This document shows, piece after piece, positions 47,802-59,500 of a DNA stretch of 64,000 nt. Each line of letters begins with the position of its first letter. The first letter of the stretch is position 1. A program made the translations under genes and the position numbers. Source of the stretch: Planococcus citri (Eukaryota; Arthropoda; Insecta; Hemiptera; Pseudococcidae); assembly GCF_950023065.1 (NCBI RefSeq), contig NC_088680.1, forward strand, positions 59,371,350 to 59,435,349, in the 5' to 3' direction. Below the pieces are notes generated by a model. That model was not told where the DNA came from and did not search any database. It was given only the letters and a program-made list of their open reading frames with translations.

Positions 47802-50800
47802 TTATTTAGTTTTTTTAGCGTCGCAACGAATCAAAAATAATTCTTCGTCAGAAGCTACGACCAATGACAATGTTTTATTTTCTATAACATCGACTTTTAC
47901 TATAGCTTTATCACAGATTTGCAGTCGAATTTGATGTTTGTGCAGATCGAGGGATAGGATTTCATCGAAATGGAGCTGGTAACCGTATAAAATCCCTGCA
48001 AAATAGAGAAAGTTTAGTATTAGGAGGAGCAAAATAATTGATATTAATTTAAAGGCTATAGTAAGTAGAATTAGAGAAGTGAAACTGTCTTTGGAGTGGA
48101 TTTTGATTTTTGTACTATTTCTTGTTCAGTACTTTTACGGTTAATTTAAAAAAAAAATGTGACTTTAGTAACCAAAAAAGCTCGAAAAAATAACCAAAAA
48201 GTAATCAAAAACGAGACGTGAAAATTATTTGAAATTTTTATCAAAAAAGTCGAGCTATTTTGCAACTTTTTGGCAATTTTTGACAATTGTTAAATAAGCG
48301 AAGCTTTTGGGAGTTTAAGGTATTTTTTTTTGGAAAAACATGAGACTTTTTGAAACTTTTTGCAAGGTGCAGCAATATTTAGCAATTTTCAACAACATGG
48401 TATATAACGGAATAATTTTTGAAAAAATCACTACTTTTTCACTTCTTTTTTCACTACCTCTTTTTAATCAAATTTTCAGAAAGCTATCCACTAGACCACC
48501 CCCCCCCCACCACCCTCAAACACAAAAAGTTAACAACGTCAGATTTTTCACAGGAAAATTTTCAAAAAAAAAAAAAAATGAAATTGGAAGAAAATGTGCA
48601 TGCAAAGAATTTTCCAATTTCAATCAAAATTATAAAAAAACTAGACAGCAAAGTGTGCGTAGCTAGCTGCCTTTTCTACAGCTATAACCGTTATTACATC
48701 TAGGTAGTGCATAAGTGAATCAACCATGTCACAGTAATGAGAATTTTTGAAACTCTCACTGCTTCAAAATAATAATTGTTTTTCAGTTTTTTCATATTTT
48801 CCAAATTACAATAGGTATTTCAGAATAATTTATAAGCTTGTATTGCTTCTAAATTAAGAAATTTCTAGTTGTTTTTCATAGTTTGCATTGTTTTAAAATT
48901 TACAAAATTTCAAATCAGTTTCCCGAATTCCCCATCGCTACAATTTCATAAAGTTTTCAATAAATTTTCAGAATTTTGCATTGCTGCTGAGTTAGGAAAT
49001 TTGCAATCAATTTTTAGAATTCACATTGCCTCTAAATAGTCAAATTTTGAATAATTTTTCAGAATTCTTATTGTCTTTAAATTAAAAAATTTCAAATTCA
49101 AGTTTCAAGTTCATATTGTCCACAAATTGTAAAACGTTTACTCAATTTTTGGAATTTACATTGCCTCCAATTTTTCAGAATTCTCATCTTCTTCATAAAT
49201 ATTACAATACGTATTTCATATAATTTTCAAGTTCACATTATCTGCAACTTACAGAACTTTTAATCAATTTTTGGAATTCTCAGCGTCTCTAAATACAAAT
49301 TTTCATATTATTTTTTTAGAATTTCCATTGTCTTCAAATTTATAAATTTTCAAACCAATTTTCAGAACTTGCTTTTTATTCTAAATTAAGAATTAAATCT
49401 TATAAAATATATTAAGAATTTGAATTGCCTCTAAATTACACGAAAAAAATATGGGTAATTTTTACAAAAAAATTAAACTAAATAATGGTATTTAGCACAA
49501 TTAAGTACCAGATCCCATTCAATAACTTTTACTGTAATCGTATAGTAAAAATTATCATTTTAATAAATTTTGCTATAGGTACCAATAGTAAAAATCATTT
49601 TTGTTTTTTTTTTACTAAATCATGATAATAAAAATTACATGTTTCAATTGTACAAAAATTAGTTTAATTACTCATTTTGAAGTAATTTTTAAATTATAAG
49701 TAATAATGTTAAAAATTATTCATGTCAAGGTAATTCTTACTATACTTATGGCTATAGGTAGACAAAAAATTAATGAAATGAATTTTTAGTTAGCAAATGA
49801 TATCATAATTGATAACTCAATCTCAGCATTATTTTTGCCCCCATTATCATGTACTCCATAGGTAACTCCAAAGCATTTACCTACAATTTTCCTACGAAAA
49901 ATCTGTCACCTACCTACTTACCAGTTACCTCACGGGGATTCGAAACCTGGGTCCCTAAATTTCCTATTCCTACCTACATGCCCTAACCACTCAGCCACGA
50001 ATTCACTAAGAGGGTTAGGGCATTAAAATAATATATTTGTTTGGTAAACGCCCCACCAAACCACTCCCACTTGGAATTTACAGCTAACAGACCGGGGGTG
50101 TAACAGGGTACAATGAAACACAGCTGGTGATGGAATAGACTGGGGGTATAGCAGGGTACAATGAGCGGCAGGTGTTCTACAAGTCCCCTTTTCCCTTTTT
50201 TTAGGATTTAATGCATTAAAATAATGAACTAAAATTGCAATTACTCAGCAATTACCCATCCGAATTGAATGAAAATAAATCTATACCCTCCGCCTTAATG
50301 ATTCTCAAATGGTGTCCAATAGGTATGAAAAACGGTTGGATAGCTTAAGAGAACATTCATTGTAATTGAAATTCCAATTTCTCAAAGCGAAACCAATAGT
50401 GTGCTACGCACACTAAAAAAACTTCAAAAATGAGAAAAAATTGAAAGCAATTTTTTTAAAAATTTTTCCAGGGAAAAAGAACTGCTACTTGATAATTAAC
50501 AGAACAAGTCAGAGAAGCAGAATTATTACTTATTAGTCGAAATTTCTGAGTCTCCGGGGGGGGGGGGGGGGGGGGGAGGTCGACAATTTATCCAAGTTTG
50601 AATTTGATGGACAAAAAAAATTTCCATATTGAAACAGAAAATTTGTTGAAAAAAGAAAAAACAAGATTCAGGGAGACAAAACAAATAGATGGAATTAAAA
50701 TTCATTAAAGTTAATTTTTTTCCTAATTTTTATAGAGAACCAAAAAAGTGAAGAATTTTGAAAAAAAAAATCAATACAAATGTAGGTATAGATGCAGGAA

Positions 50801-52945
50801 AAGCAAGACGCAGGACTTTTATACAGCTAAATACCCTTTTGTGCATCCTGGTTTCTGTACTTTTGTCTTGAAAATTTCCAAAAAGTTTTGATTTTTTTTA
50901 TGAAACTTGAAAAAAAAGCTCTACTTGTTTATACTTGTATGTTTCATCTCTCAATCGATTCATTTCCACGATTTTTTTCCTTCTGAGTTTTGATTTTTAT
51001 TCGTGGTTTTCAAGTTCTATTTTTTTGAACACAGAAAAAATTAGACTTCATGGTATCTAACAACATTTTTTTTTCTTTTGAAAAATCACTACTTTTTTCA
51101 ACCTAACTTTCAGAAAGTTCTTCACTCGAACCCCTCCCCGCTCCCTCACTCAAAAAATAAACGATTTTTCACGAGAAATTTTCACAAAAATGTGGACAAT
51201 TTTTTTTTAAATTTCATCAAAAATGAACTTTTTAAAGAATGACTTGAAGGTTTTTGTTGCTCCTTCAAATTTTTATATTTTTTCACTGCCTTTTTGACTA
51301 AATTCACTACTTTCACTACCTGTTAGATACCCAGATTACAAGAAACGAAGCTTTTCGATGATGTTGAAAGTTCTCAAGGTCGTTGTTAGAGTCAAAAAAA
51401 TTTGAAAAAATTCAGGGTCATTACCCTGAAATCTTCTCACCTTCACAATTGGCTCAAAACAGCCTGAGCCAGCTTGAAATCTCTGAAAACCGTCACAAAA
51501 ACCAAAATCCCAGTCAAAGACAGTTTCAACTCATACCCTTTCAAAATAAAAATACATACCGTATCTGCTGCCTAAAAAAAGCCACCCAGCGTGATAAAAA
51601 ATCGCCGAAACTGGTGGAAATAAGTGATAATCTATCGTTGTCGTGGCTCCATCGCAAAAAATTTCCAAACTGTCATCTATTACAGTGAAAATTCAATTTA
51701 AAATCTGTTCAATAAGGTTAGATACTTTTTTTTTCATTACTTTACCTTTAGCACAAATCACTAGTTTGGAATGCCATAAAAACCAAACTCTCCAACCGTG
51801 GCTATTGAAAGGTGTTTTGCGTACTTTGGAAAGACTAGAACTTTTGGATTGAATAACGTTCTTTTCGGTAACCATCATAACCTGGGTAACAATTCGTAAC
51901 GTTGAAAAGAATATTCAATAAAATTATAAATCATGATTGACTCACTTACAAAATTTTCATAAAAATCAGCCTTAAGTACAGGATCTCTGTTGGATTTTTT
52001 CATGTCCAATTCTATCGATTTTCCCATCCAGTATCTGCAAAGTCAAAATAATTAATCAAAAACCCATAGTAAAGTAATTGTCGATGATGAGAATTGTAAG
52101 TAAACTCACTTGATACACTTATTTTCGCGAAAGCGAGTCTTTTTATAAAACGTATTTTTCTGCAAATTGAAGAAATGATGAACGTTGTTTTCGGTCATCA
52201 CGTCCACCTCGTCATATTCGTGATCTATACCTGAGGGGAAAACATCAATCAAGTACACAATGTGAACAGAACTACGAAGTAAAGTACATGACAGTATTAC
52301 TCCCAAATTCTTACTAGTAGCTTTGGAAGAGGTACAAAATAATTCTATATTTTTCACACGTCCGATACCGAAGAAAATCAATGGATCGTTTAACGACTTA
52401 ATCACGTACAATCCACATTTGTCTCCAACCAATATAGTGTTTCCTTTAAAAAGAAATAAAACTACGAGTAAAAAAAAGAGGACATGAAAGAAGAAACACC
52501 AAAAGGTAAAATCTTCCTCACCGGATGTTTTCAAGTCGATAATAACTGAGAATTTATGAGGCAGTTTTTTGATCTTGAAACAACTGTTGTTGAAATACTT
52601 CCATCGTAAGGTTGCATAAAATACGAATTTATACAGATCAGGATTCGAATAGAGGTAATTCTTCTTAGGATATAGTTTCGTGATCACGTCTTTCAGCGTA
52701 TTTTTCTCAATATCACTTTTCAATCGTGATTTGAAAAGATTTCTTCTCTGTAAGCAAACGAAAATGGCATAACGTAAGAGGTTCTTGAAGATATTATTGA
52801 AATATATTATGTGAGAAAAAATTACTTCGTCTTCTTTATCAACTAGTATTTTCCAGTGTTGATTAATTTGCTGGAGATTGAAGAGGCTTTCTCCATCGCA
52901 ATAGTATATTATCATCTCTTTGATTTCAACCGGTAAGTCGTCCAT
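47802..52945 (-). CDS. F-box protein with WD40-like/propeller body (7 exons, 403 aa)
   Basis: Exons in transcript order: 52826-52945, 52522-52747, 52110-52443, 51950-52034, 51746-51881, 51560-51676, 47802-47995; 1212 nt, all GT-AG and in phase. Residues 2-40 are an F-box: LPVEIKEMI, then ESLFNLQQINQHWK, with the conserved Leu-Pro and the final Trp. This is the element that binds Skp1 in SCF ubiquitin ligases. The rest contains beta-strand-rich stretches of the kind found in propellers: NTILVGDKCGLYVIKSL, KLVICAKGDSLEIFC, AGWLFLGSRYGILYGYQL, LSLVVASDEELFLIRC. I infer a substrate-recruiting F-box/propeller protein but do not recognise a named orthologue. Introns 1 and 2 are each 78 nt, in frame and stop-free, so unspliced forms would still be translatable. 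The gene is tandem with Pvf (stop codon about 700 bp from the Pvf start) and head-to-head with NDUFA9. Confidence 0.85.
47996..51559 (-). other. Last intron of the F-box gene (3.56 kb)
   Basis: Contains a T-rich degenerate repeat of about 75-bp period (48760-49440; CAGAATTCACATTGCCTCTAAAT-like, quoted in part), the tRNA-derived sequence, a short tandem duplication of GGGGGTGTAACAGGGTACAATGA-like blocks (50090-50175), and a run of 21 G at 50556-50576. No exon recognised. Confidence 0.6.
49920..50010 (-). repeat. tRNA-derived sequence (SINE head or tRNA pseudogene)
   Basis: On the minus strand an A box TGGCTGAGTGG (complement of 49987-49997) is followed about 40 nt later by a B box GGTTTCGAATCC (complement of 49936-49947). 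Spacing and sequence match an internal RNA polymerase III promoter of tRNA-Ser/Leu type. No acceptor stem closes and there is no credible anticodon arm, so this is not a working tRNA. The best reading is a SINE head or a decayed tRNA inside the last intron of the F-box gene. Confidence 0.6.
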
Positions 52946-53226
52946 TTTCCTGACTAGAACTTTGAAACACTCACTTTAGAAGGGCTGGTTCCACATTCCA
53001 CTCAAGATGAAGAAATCGTTTATCAGTTCAATGGATTTAAGATTGAATATATGTGGCAGAAATTGAAGATTTTATGAACGAAATATAAAAGTTGAACTTG
53101 GATAAACTTTTTAAAAAAAAAGAAAAATATTCGAGTGATAAGTCTAAAATCACGAATTCATGACAGGAAGAACAGAAGGTTTCATGACGTCATCATCTTG
53201 AATTGGGATCTTCACCCGGTATTTTG

Positions 53227-54053
53227 ACTAGACGTTAAAGTGCACTAGTTTTTTTTTCCGGTGCAAAAACTCGGAAGCCGTCGGGTATTGCCGGCGGTAC
53301 TTCGTTCAACTTGTATTTATCATTTGATCGTCAGTTCGTCATCTTTCTGTTCTTCCCAGTTCCCGAAGGCTCCCAATGTTTTGTCAGTGTGATGATTTTA
53401 TTATTTTTATTTGATGATAATCTTCCCGACACTAGTTTTTCAAATTCAAATTTTTGATGTCAAGTATTTTTCGGTTTCTTGATCCAAAACTAAAGCCTAA
53501 TACTAATGATGTTCGTATGAACTTACTTGATAGTTGATGTGGATTGAAAAACCACTGTCACTACGTACAGAGGCGAAGATTATTGGCAAAATCACCGCGA
53601 ACTGAGAAAGAAAATATGAAAAAACAGTAAACAAGTTGAATTAAGTAGATTATTACGTATTTCCGAGCTTTTGACAATTGTTTTTCAACTCATATATACC
53701 AAATTTGCGTACATAGTATGTTTCGTGGAGTATGATCAGTTCAGTTGATGAACGATAGTTATGTTTATGTATCAACACTATCAGGCTTAACTTTATTAAA
53801 AAAACACCTTGAAATGATGATAATTGATCCATATAACGATTAATATTATGGAAAATTCTGAATAAGTAATCATATTATGTAGTACATAATGTTATTTTAT
53901 ATTTTCACCTTTATAAAGCAGAACAGAGTTGGAGAGTTATCAGTTATCACACTAGAGAAATAGAACAAGTTGAACGAAGTACCGCCGACAATACCCGACG
54001 GCTTCCGAGTTTTTGCACCGGAAAAAAAAACTAGTGCACTTTAACGTCTAGTG
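53227..54053. mobile_element. Foldback element E in the F-box/NDUFA9 promoter interval
   Basis: The terminal inverted repeats are about 87 bp with a single obvious mismatch: ACTAGACGTTAAAGTGCACT at 53229 and its complement ending 54052, continuing through CCGGTGCAAAAACTCGGAAG and CCGTCGGGTATTG. The core (53316-53965) is AT-rich with no long frame. The near-identity of the arms points to a recent insertion or to gene conversion. Only about 220 bp separate it from the NDUFA9 ATG. Confidence 0.85.
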
Positions 54054-54270
54054 ATATTTTGTACACAATTTTGTATTTGAAATGACGTCACGAGCATTTT
54101 ATTTTTAATTTTTTGCTGTCACGAATCGTTTCTGAGAAAATATTACCTTTCGACATTGATAAGCGATCAAAAACGATAATATTTTTCGAATTTATCCCAT
54201 CTTTTGCGTTAAAAGTCATCAATAATGTGGTAATTGCGAGGTTATTAGTAACCTCATCTTGAATATTATA

Positions 54271-55957
54271 ATGGCACTCCGTATTACCATCTCAAAATGC
54301 GTCAATTCTCGTAAGTATTCGAACACCAACACATTCACCTCACTTTGCTCTCAGTCACACTTAAACCATTTTAATTCATCAGGTACTCCTGCTCTGCTGG
54401 AAAGCAAACGATTCTCCATCATCGCCAGCGTCTCTTATAGTAAAGAAGTCGGAGGTTATAGAATTATCGAGAATACAGATTTAGCAGCTTTGAAAAGAGG
54501 TACCGGGTACCGATCCAGTTTCAACGGTACCATTTGTACGGTTTTCGGTTGCACTGGTCTCATCGGAAGAGGCCTCGTTAATCGCCTGGGTAGAAATGGA
54601 ACCCAAGTAAGGCTCTCCAGGTCGAGGTTTTCCTCACCCATCTTATGGCTTTAGTATTGACGAATTTGTGATGATTTCAGATCATCGCAGCGTATCGTGG
54701 CTCTGCCTACGATGTCACGCCGCTGAAAGTATGCGCTGATTTGGGTCAAATGTATTTTACACCGTTTCATTTAAGAGATGAAGAATCGATTAGGACAGCA
54801 GTCAGACATTCGAATGTTGTGGTCAACTTGATCGGTCAAGATTGCGACAGTATGAATTTTAAATTGGAAGAAGTTCATATCGATGGAGCTCGTCGTGTCG
54901 CTAGGATATGTCGTGAAATGGGTGTGAAGAAATTGATACATATTTCTGCGATGGGAGCATCGCCTAATCCGAAGGTAAATTCAACATAGCTCGTGTGCTC
55001 CGAGGGTACCATTGCATTGTAATCTTTGATGGAATATTTTAGAAAATATTGGTGCCTGGAGGTTCTCGTTTTCTCAAATCAAAATACGCCGGAGAGCAAG
55101 CTGTTCGAGAAGAATTTCCCGATGCTATTATCGTAAGACCTGCTGACGTTTACGGCGAATGTGATCGGTTTCTTTAGTTAGTATTTGATATTTCTTCTAC
55201 GTAAACGATTAACGATCAAGGGGGTATAATTTTCGAACATTGTTCTATTTTTTTGCAGTTATTATTGTCGTAGAGAACGTTATTTTTTCCGAAAATTACA
55301 TCTTCACGAAGGAGGCGTGAATACGATCAAAGCGCCAATTTCCGTCAATGATTTTAACGAAGGATTATTCGAACTGGTTACTCGACCCAAAGAACAAGTC
55401 AATGGTAAAACCTATCAATTCGTTGGGTAAGCTTAGGTCGTTGATTTTCATTTCGTATACGAATAATATAGTGAATTATTTAAAAACACTACGTGTTTGT
55501 TTTACAGTCCGCAGCATTACTATTTGAACGAATTAGCCGGATATATAATGGGAATTTTGCTGAAATTACCCGAAAGTGGTTACGAAATTCTTGATTCTCG
55601 ACTGAGTCTCTCATTTCTGGCCTACTTACACATCAGGAATACCTTCTATCTCGTCAAACCTGCTATAGGCATGCACCTCGAGAGATTCGAACGAGTAAGT
55701 GGGCAATCAATGTTATACTTATTCTATTTGGTATTGAACGCTAAATATGTTCACTTTTTTTCCTCTAGGAAAATACATCCGATATTCTGGATAAAGATTT
55801 ACCAACCATAGCTGATTTAGGAGTCAAATTGCATACTTTGGATTTATACATTAAAGATTTTACTCGTGCTTATAGAAATATCAGCGACTACGGAGATGAA
55901 GTGTACGAACTTGATTTCCCAAGCCTTCCTGCTCCGGCACAGGGGGTTTACGCTTAG
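54271..55957 (+). CDS. NDUFA9: NADH:ubiquinone oxidoreductase 39-kDa subunit (7 exons, 411 aa)
   Basis: Exons: 54271-54310, 54383-54606, 54681-54974, 55043-55176, 55259-55426, 55508-55694, 55769-55957; 1236 nt. An accessory subunit of mitochondrial complex I belonging to the atypical short-chain dehydrogenase family and carrying a bound NADPH near the Q module. Visible landmarks: a basic, Ser-rich N terminus fitting a matrix presequence, the sequence GTICTVFGCTGLIGR with the Rossmann GXXGXXG at 69-75, VVVNLIGQDCDSMNF, KKLIHISAMGASPNP, SKYAGEQAVREEFPDAIIVRP (read across exon 4), VYGECDRFL, and the FVGPQHYYLNELAGYI segment. Start: first ATG in frame; an upstream TTG at 54259 is discounted. The first intron (54311-54382, 72 nt) is in frame and stop-free, so its removal is supported by splice consensus rather than forced. 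Human NDUFA9 is 377 aa. An AATAAA lies at 56011-56016. The gene is convergent with SAP130. Confidence 0.95.
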
Positions 55958-56010
55958 TTGATCGTCAATGTTAATATGTATATTAATTTCGTCGTTGAAT
56001 GTATTTATAA

Positions 56011-56016
56011 AATAAA
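56011..56016 (+). terminator. Poly(A) signal of NDUFA9
   Basis: AATAAA 54 nt after the NDUFA9 stop codon. It gives a very short 3' UTR of about 75 nt. Opposing minus-strand AATAAA candidates for SAP130 lie at 56133-56138 and 56220-56225, so the two genes are tail-to-tail with a small gap. Confidence 0.65.
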
Positions 56017-56564
56017 TGCTTCTATACCAAACAAAACATTATTTTCATTACTTGTCTAAAAGGAAATGATCCTGAGAGTAAATTCATCGAGAAATATATC
56101 CGGTTATTTGAAGAAATGAAGAAAACACAACGTTTATTTCCTTTTCGAAGTGAACTTACAAAAGAGATCTCTTCAAATCTAAATAAATAACATTTCTGAC
56201 AAATATTAAATTACAATTTTTTATTGAAAAAAAAAAAAGAATCCGCGTAAAAACGGCCAAGGGTGATTTAAATAACTTTCTTTTTTTTACAAGATGAATA
56301 TACATCGTAGTAATAAAACTTCTTACGAGGAAATAAAATAAAAATATTAATTACAGAGATCTACAATAATATACATTGTATAATACAAAATAACGTTAAA
56401 AACAAGGAAGAATGTCATTATTTTTTTCTCTCCTTTTCATTAGTTAAAAGAATTCATCATGATAGGAACTAGAAACTTATGAAAAGGGTTATAAAAATAC
56501 TATGTTTCGTCAACATTTGATTATCCGTCAATGAAATGAATTTCTCGCACAATTCACATTGTCT

Positions 56565-59500
56565 TTAATACCGTCCTTTTTTCTTGATCGTTCGTTTACT
56601 GGCGTATTTATTTATGATATCGCTAACGTGTTTTTTATGGTTGAAAACTTTCATCATTTGCGTTTTAGCTTCTTTTAATTGATCCGATACTACTTTGCTA
56701 CGTTGCATGTTACCCTGCGAATAAATTTAATGATTAGATTACTCAAATCGTTATGAAAATATAACTAAAATCGTGAAAACAAACCATGAATAATTCATTG
56801 GTACGATTTAAGCTCTTATTTTCATCATTTTCGGTGTGACTTTTGAATAACTTTAGTAATGATGAAAATTTGTCGACGACTTCGATTTCGATATCATGCT
56901 GCAAGAATAAAAAATATGAATCATTTCGTGTTGGTTCTTGTTACAGACAGGTGAATAAATTCGAATAAAATTACACACCAAGTTCTCCATTTGAGCACTC
57001 AGATGGTAAATCTTCCATCCGTTGATTTTTTGAGTGACGTATTTCTGATTGGCGATATCGTTAACAGCTGGTTTCTTTTCTTCTTTATATTTCACATCGT
57101 TGTAACGTAGAAAGTGATGATGCCTCGATTTCCAACCATGATTATAACCACTGAGTATTGAAATGTTGGGTTTTTTCGACGAAGACGACGACGAAGAAGA
57201 GGCTTTATGAGATTCTTGATTAACAGGCACTGGGTCGGTATCTATTGACAAAACACAAGAGTTAGAAATATCCGGACGAGGAATTCTGTCTTCAGGATAG
57301 TTGAATCACTCACCTCTGCTCTCTTTTTTAATTTTATCATCCGATATGAACTCCATATCATCTTCCAGTTTCGGTTCATTCGTTAAATTTCCCCCTCTGC
57401 AAAACACCAAACGAGAAAATTCTCATTAAACTCATACACAGGTTATAGAATTAATCTTGAAAAATTGATTTCCATACAATTGCTGTTTTCTAGGTTTCTT
57501 TCTAGGACTCATTTCAACCAAAGACGAAGTCCTCAGCTGCTCTTCGTCGCAATTGGCGATCATCAAGACTCGTTCTGGTTTAGGGGTAGGTGATTCTGGA
57601 TCAATGTTCGGAATACCAGGCGATGAAGTGGCTGATAAGGTCGACGAACTGTTGGACGATTGACCTCCACCGATATCTGCCATGTGAGGTGAAGGAGGAG
57701 GTGACGGTACCGTTGAAGACGTAGGCACAGAATTAAGTAGCGGCGTTAAGTTGCGTTGAGCTTTAGCTAACGATCTGTGAATTGCAATTTTTTTCGATTA
57801 GATAAGGTATTGGGAAGTTTATTGGTTTGAAAATGAATCAATACGTACCCGTCGATGTCACGTTTTCGCAATATACTCGGTCTTGGTGACGCGTTCGATT
57901 TCATACTGGTAGTTTGCTGCGGCACTGGGGACACTACTCTTGACTGAGGAGCAGATGGAGCTTGAGGTTGTAACGTAGGTACAGGTACAGGCACAGATAG
58001 AGGTACAGATACAGGCACAGGTACGGGTACAGGTACAGGCGCAGGAGCCACCGAAGGACCTGTTGATAATGGAGGTAAATATTAAGTCAATTTTTAGGGT
58101 TAATTTTGCAAGATTATTTATCCAATACCACCCACCTTGTGGAATAACATACGACTGAATTGTCACAGTAGATGGTTGAACAGCATTTGGTGACGTAGGC
58201 GCCGTAGAAGCAGCAACTCGAGGAGGTTCTACCACCATAATTGGATTCAAACGAGGGATAGGATTAGAATTTGATACAACATCTGTAAAAATAATCATTG
58301 GTTATTTTGAGTTTTCATAGTTTACCAACAAAGGACACTTTCGAGTGAATTCCAATTGAAATGAAACTGGGCTCGCTGAAAGAGCATTTTACCCACTACT
58401 CAGAACCACATTTTGAGCTTACATTGGTGAATTAATTTTTACAAAAAGAGAGAATATACAGATAAAGATCTTGAACTCGGATTAGATGCTAAAATCGACT
58501 CTCTTAATCGATTGCCACCATTTCCAAGCCGACCTGGAGATTTCAACAAAAGTTGACTTTTCTCCAGTCATTTCAAATTGTTCCAGGAACCGTTATGATC
58601 AACTTCAGCTGCTGAAAATTTAATTCTGTCTCAAGTTTGATATTCCGAATAGATTAGGACAGTTGAATCGCTAATCTGAGGTCACTAGTTGAAAATTTTT
58701 TTTCTTCAAAATTTAAAAAATCCCGAAAAATCAAATTTTGAGAAAATTTTAAAATCTTACATCTTTATTAAAAAATTGCTAAAATTTCTTCTATATCTCT
58801 AAAGTCAATGCCCAGAATCGAGTTCTACGATTTTCAAGCCAATCCGGAGCCTCCAGCAAAAATTGACTTTTCTCCAGCAATTTTAAACTGTTCCAGAAGG
58901 CGTTGTAATAAACTTCTGAAGCTAAAAATTCCATTTCTATTATGAGTTCAATATTCCGAATCGATTAAAGCAGGCGAATTACCAATTTTAGGAGACGAGT
59001 TCCAAAGTCCATTTTTTTACAAGTTGAAAAACCTCAAATTTTGAAAAACTTCCAAAATCCTCAATTTATGCAAAAAAATTCTCAAAACGTCTTCTGCTTT
59101 CCTAAAGTTTACTCGCTGAATCGATTTTCATCATTTTTTAGTCCATCTGAAACCTCCAGCAAAAGTTGTCTTTTCTCCAGCAATTTCAAATCGCTCCAGA
59201 AGGCGTTGTAATCAACTTCTGCAGTTGAAAATTTAATCCTGTCATAAATTCAATATTCCGAATCGATTAAGGCAGGTGAATCCCAAATCTGAGGGACGAG
59301 TTGAAACGTGTATTTTTTTCAAAAAGTTAAAAAACCTCAAATTTAAAAAAATTCTAAAATCCTCAATTTTAGCAAAAAAATCTCAAAACTTATTCTATTC
59401 CCCTAAAGTGAACCCTCCAAATCGATTTTCACCACTTTTAGTCCAATCTAGAACCTCTAACAAAATCTGACTTTTCTCCAGAAATTTCAAATTACTCCAG

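Noticed and set aside
51383..51852. Plus-strand frames opposite the F-box gene
   Set aside because: Antisense shadows of exons 5 and 6 of the F-box gene, whose splice phases all agree.
52281..52323. Possible 43-nt intron (GTAAGAATT to TCGTAG) in F-box exon 3
   Set aside because: Shorter than any other intron here (minimum about 61 nt), and reading through keeps a continuous frame.
57858..58298. 146-codon frame with a Cys/Thr repeat in the SAP130 region
   Set aside because: Reads through an intron in the wrong frame; the spliced model gives the conserved SPRPSILRK motif instead.
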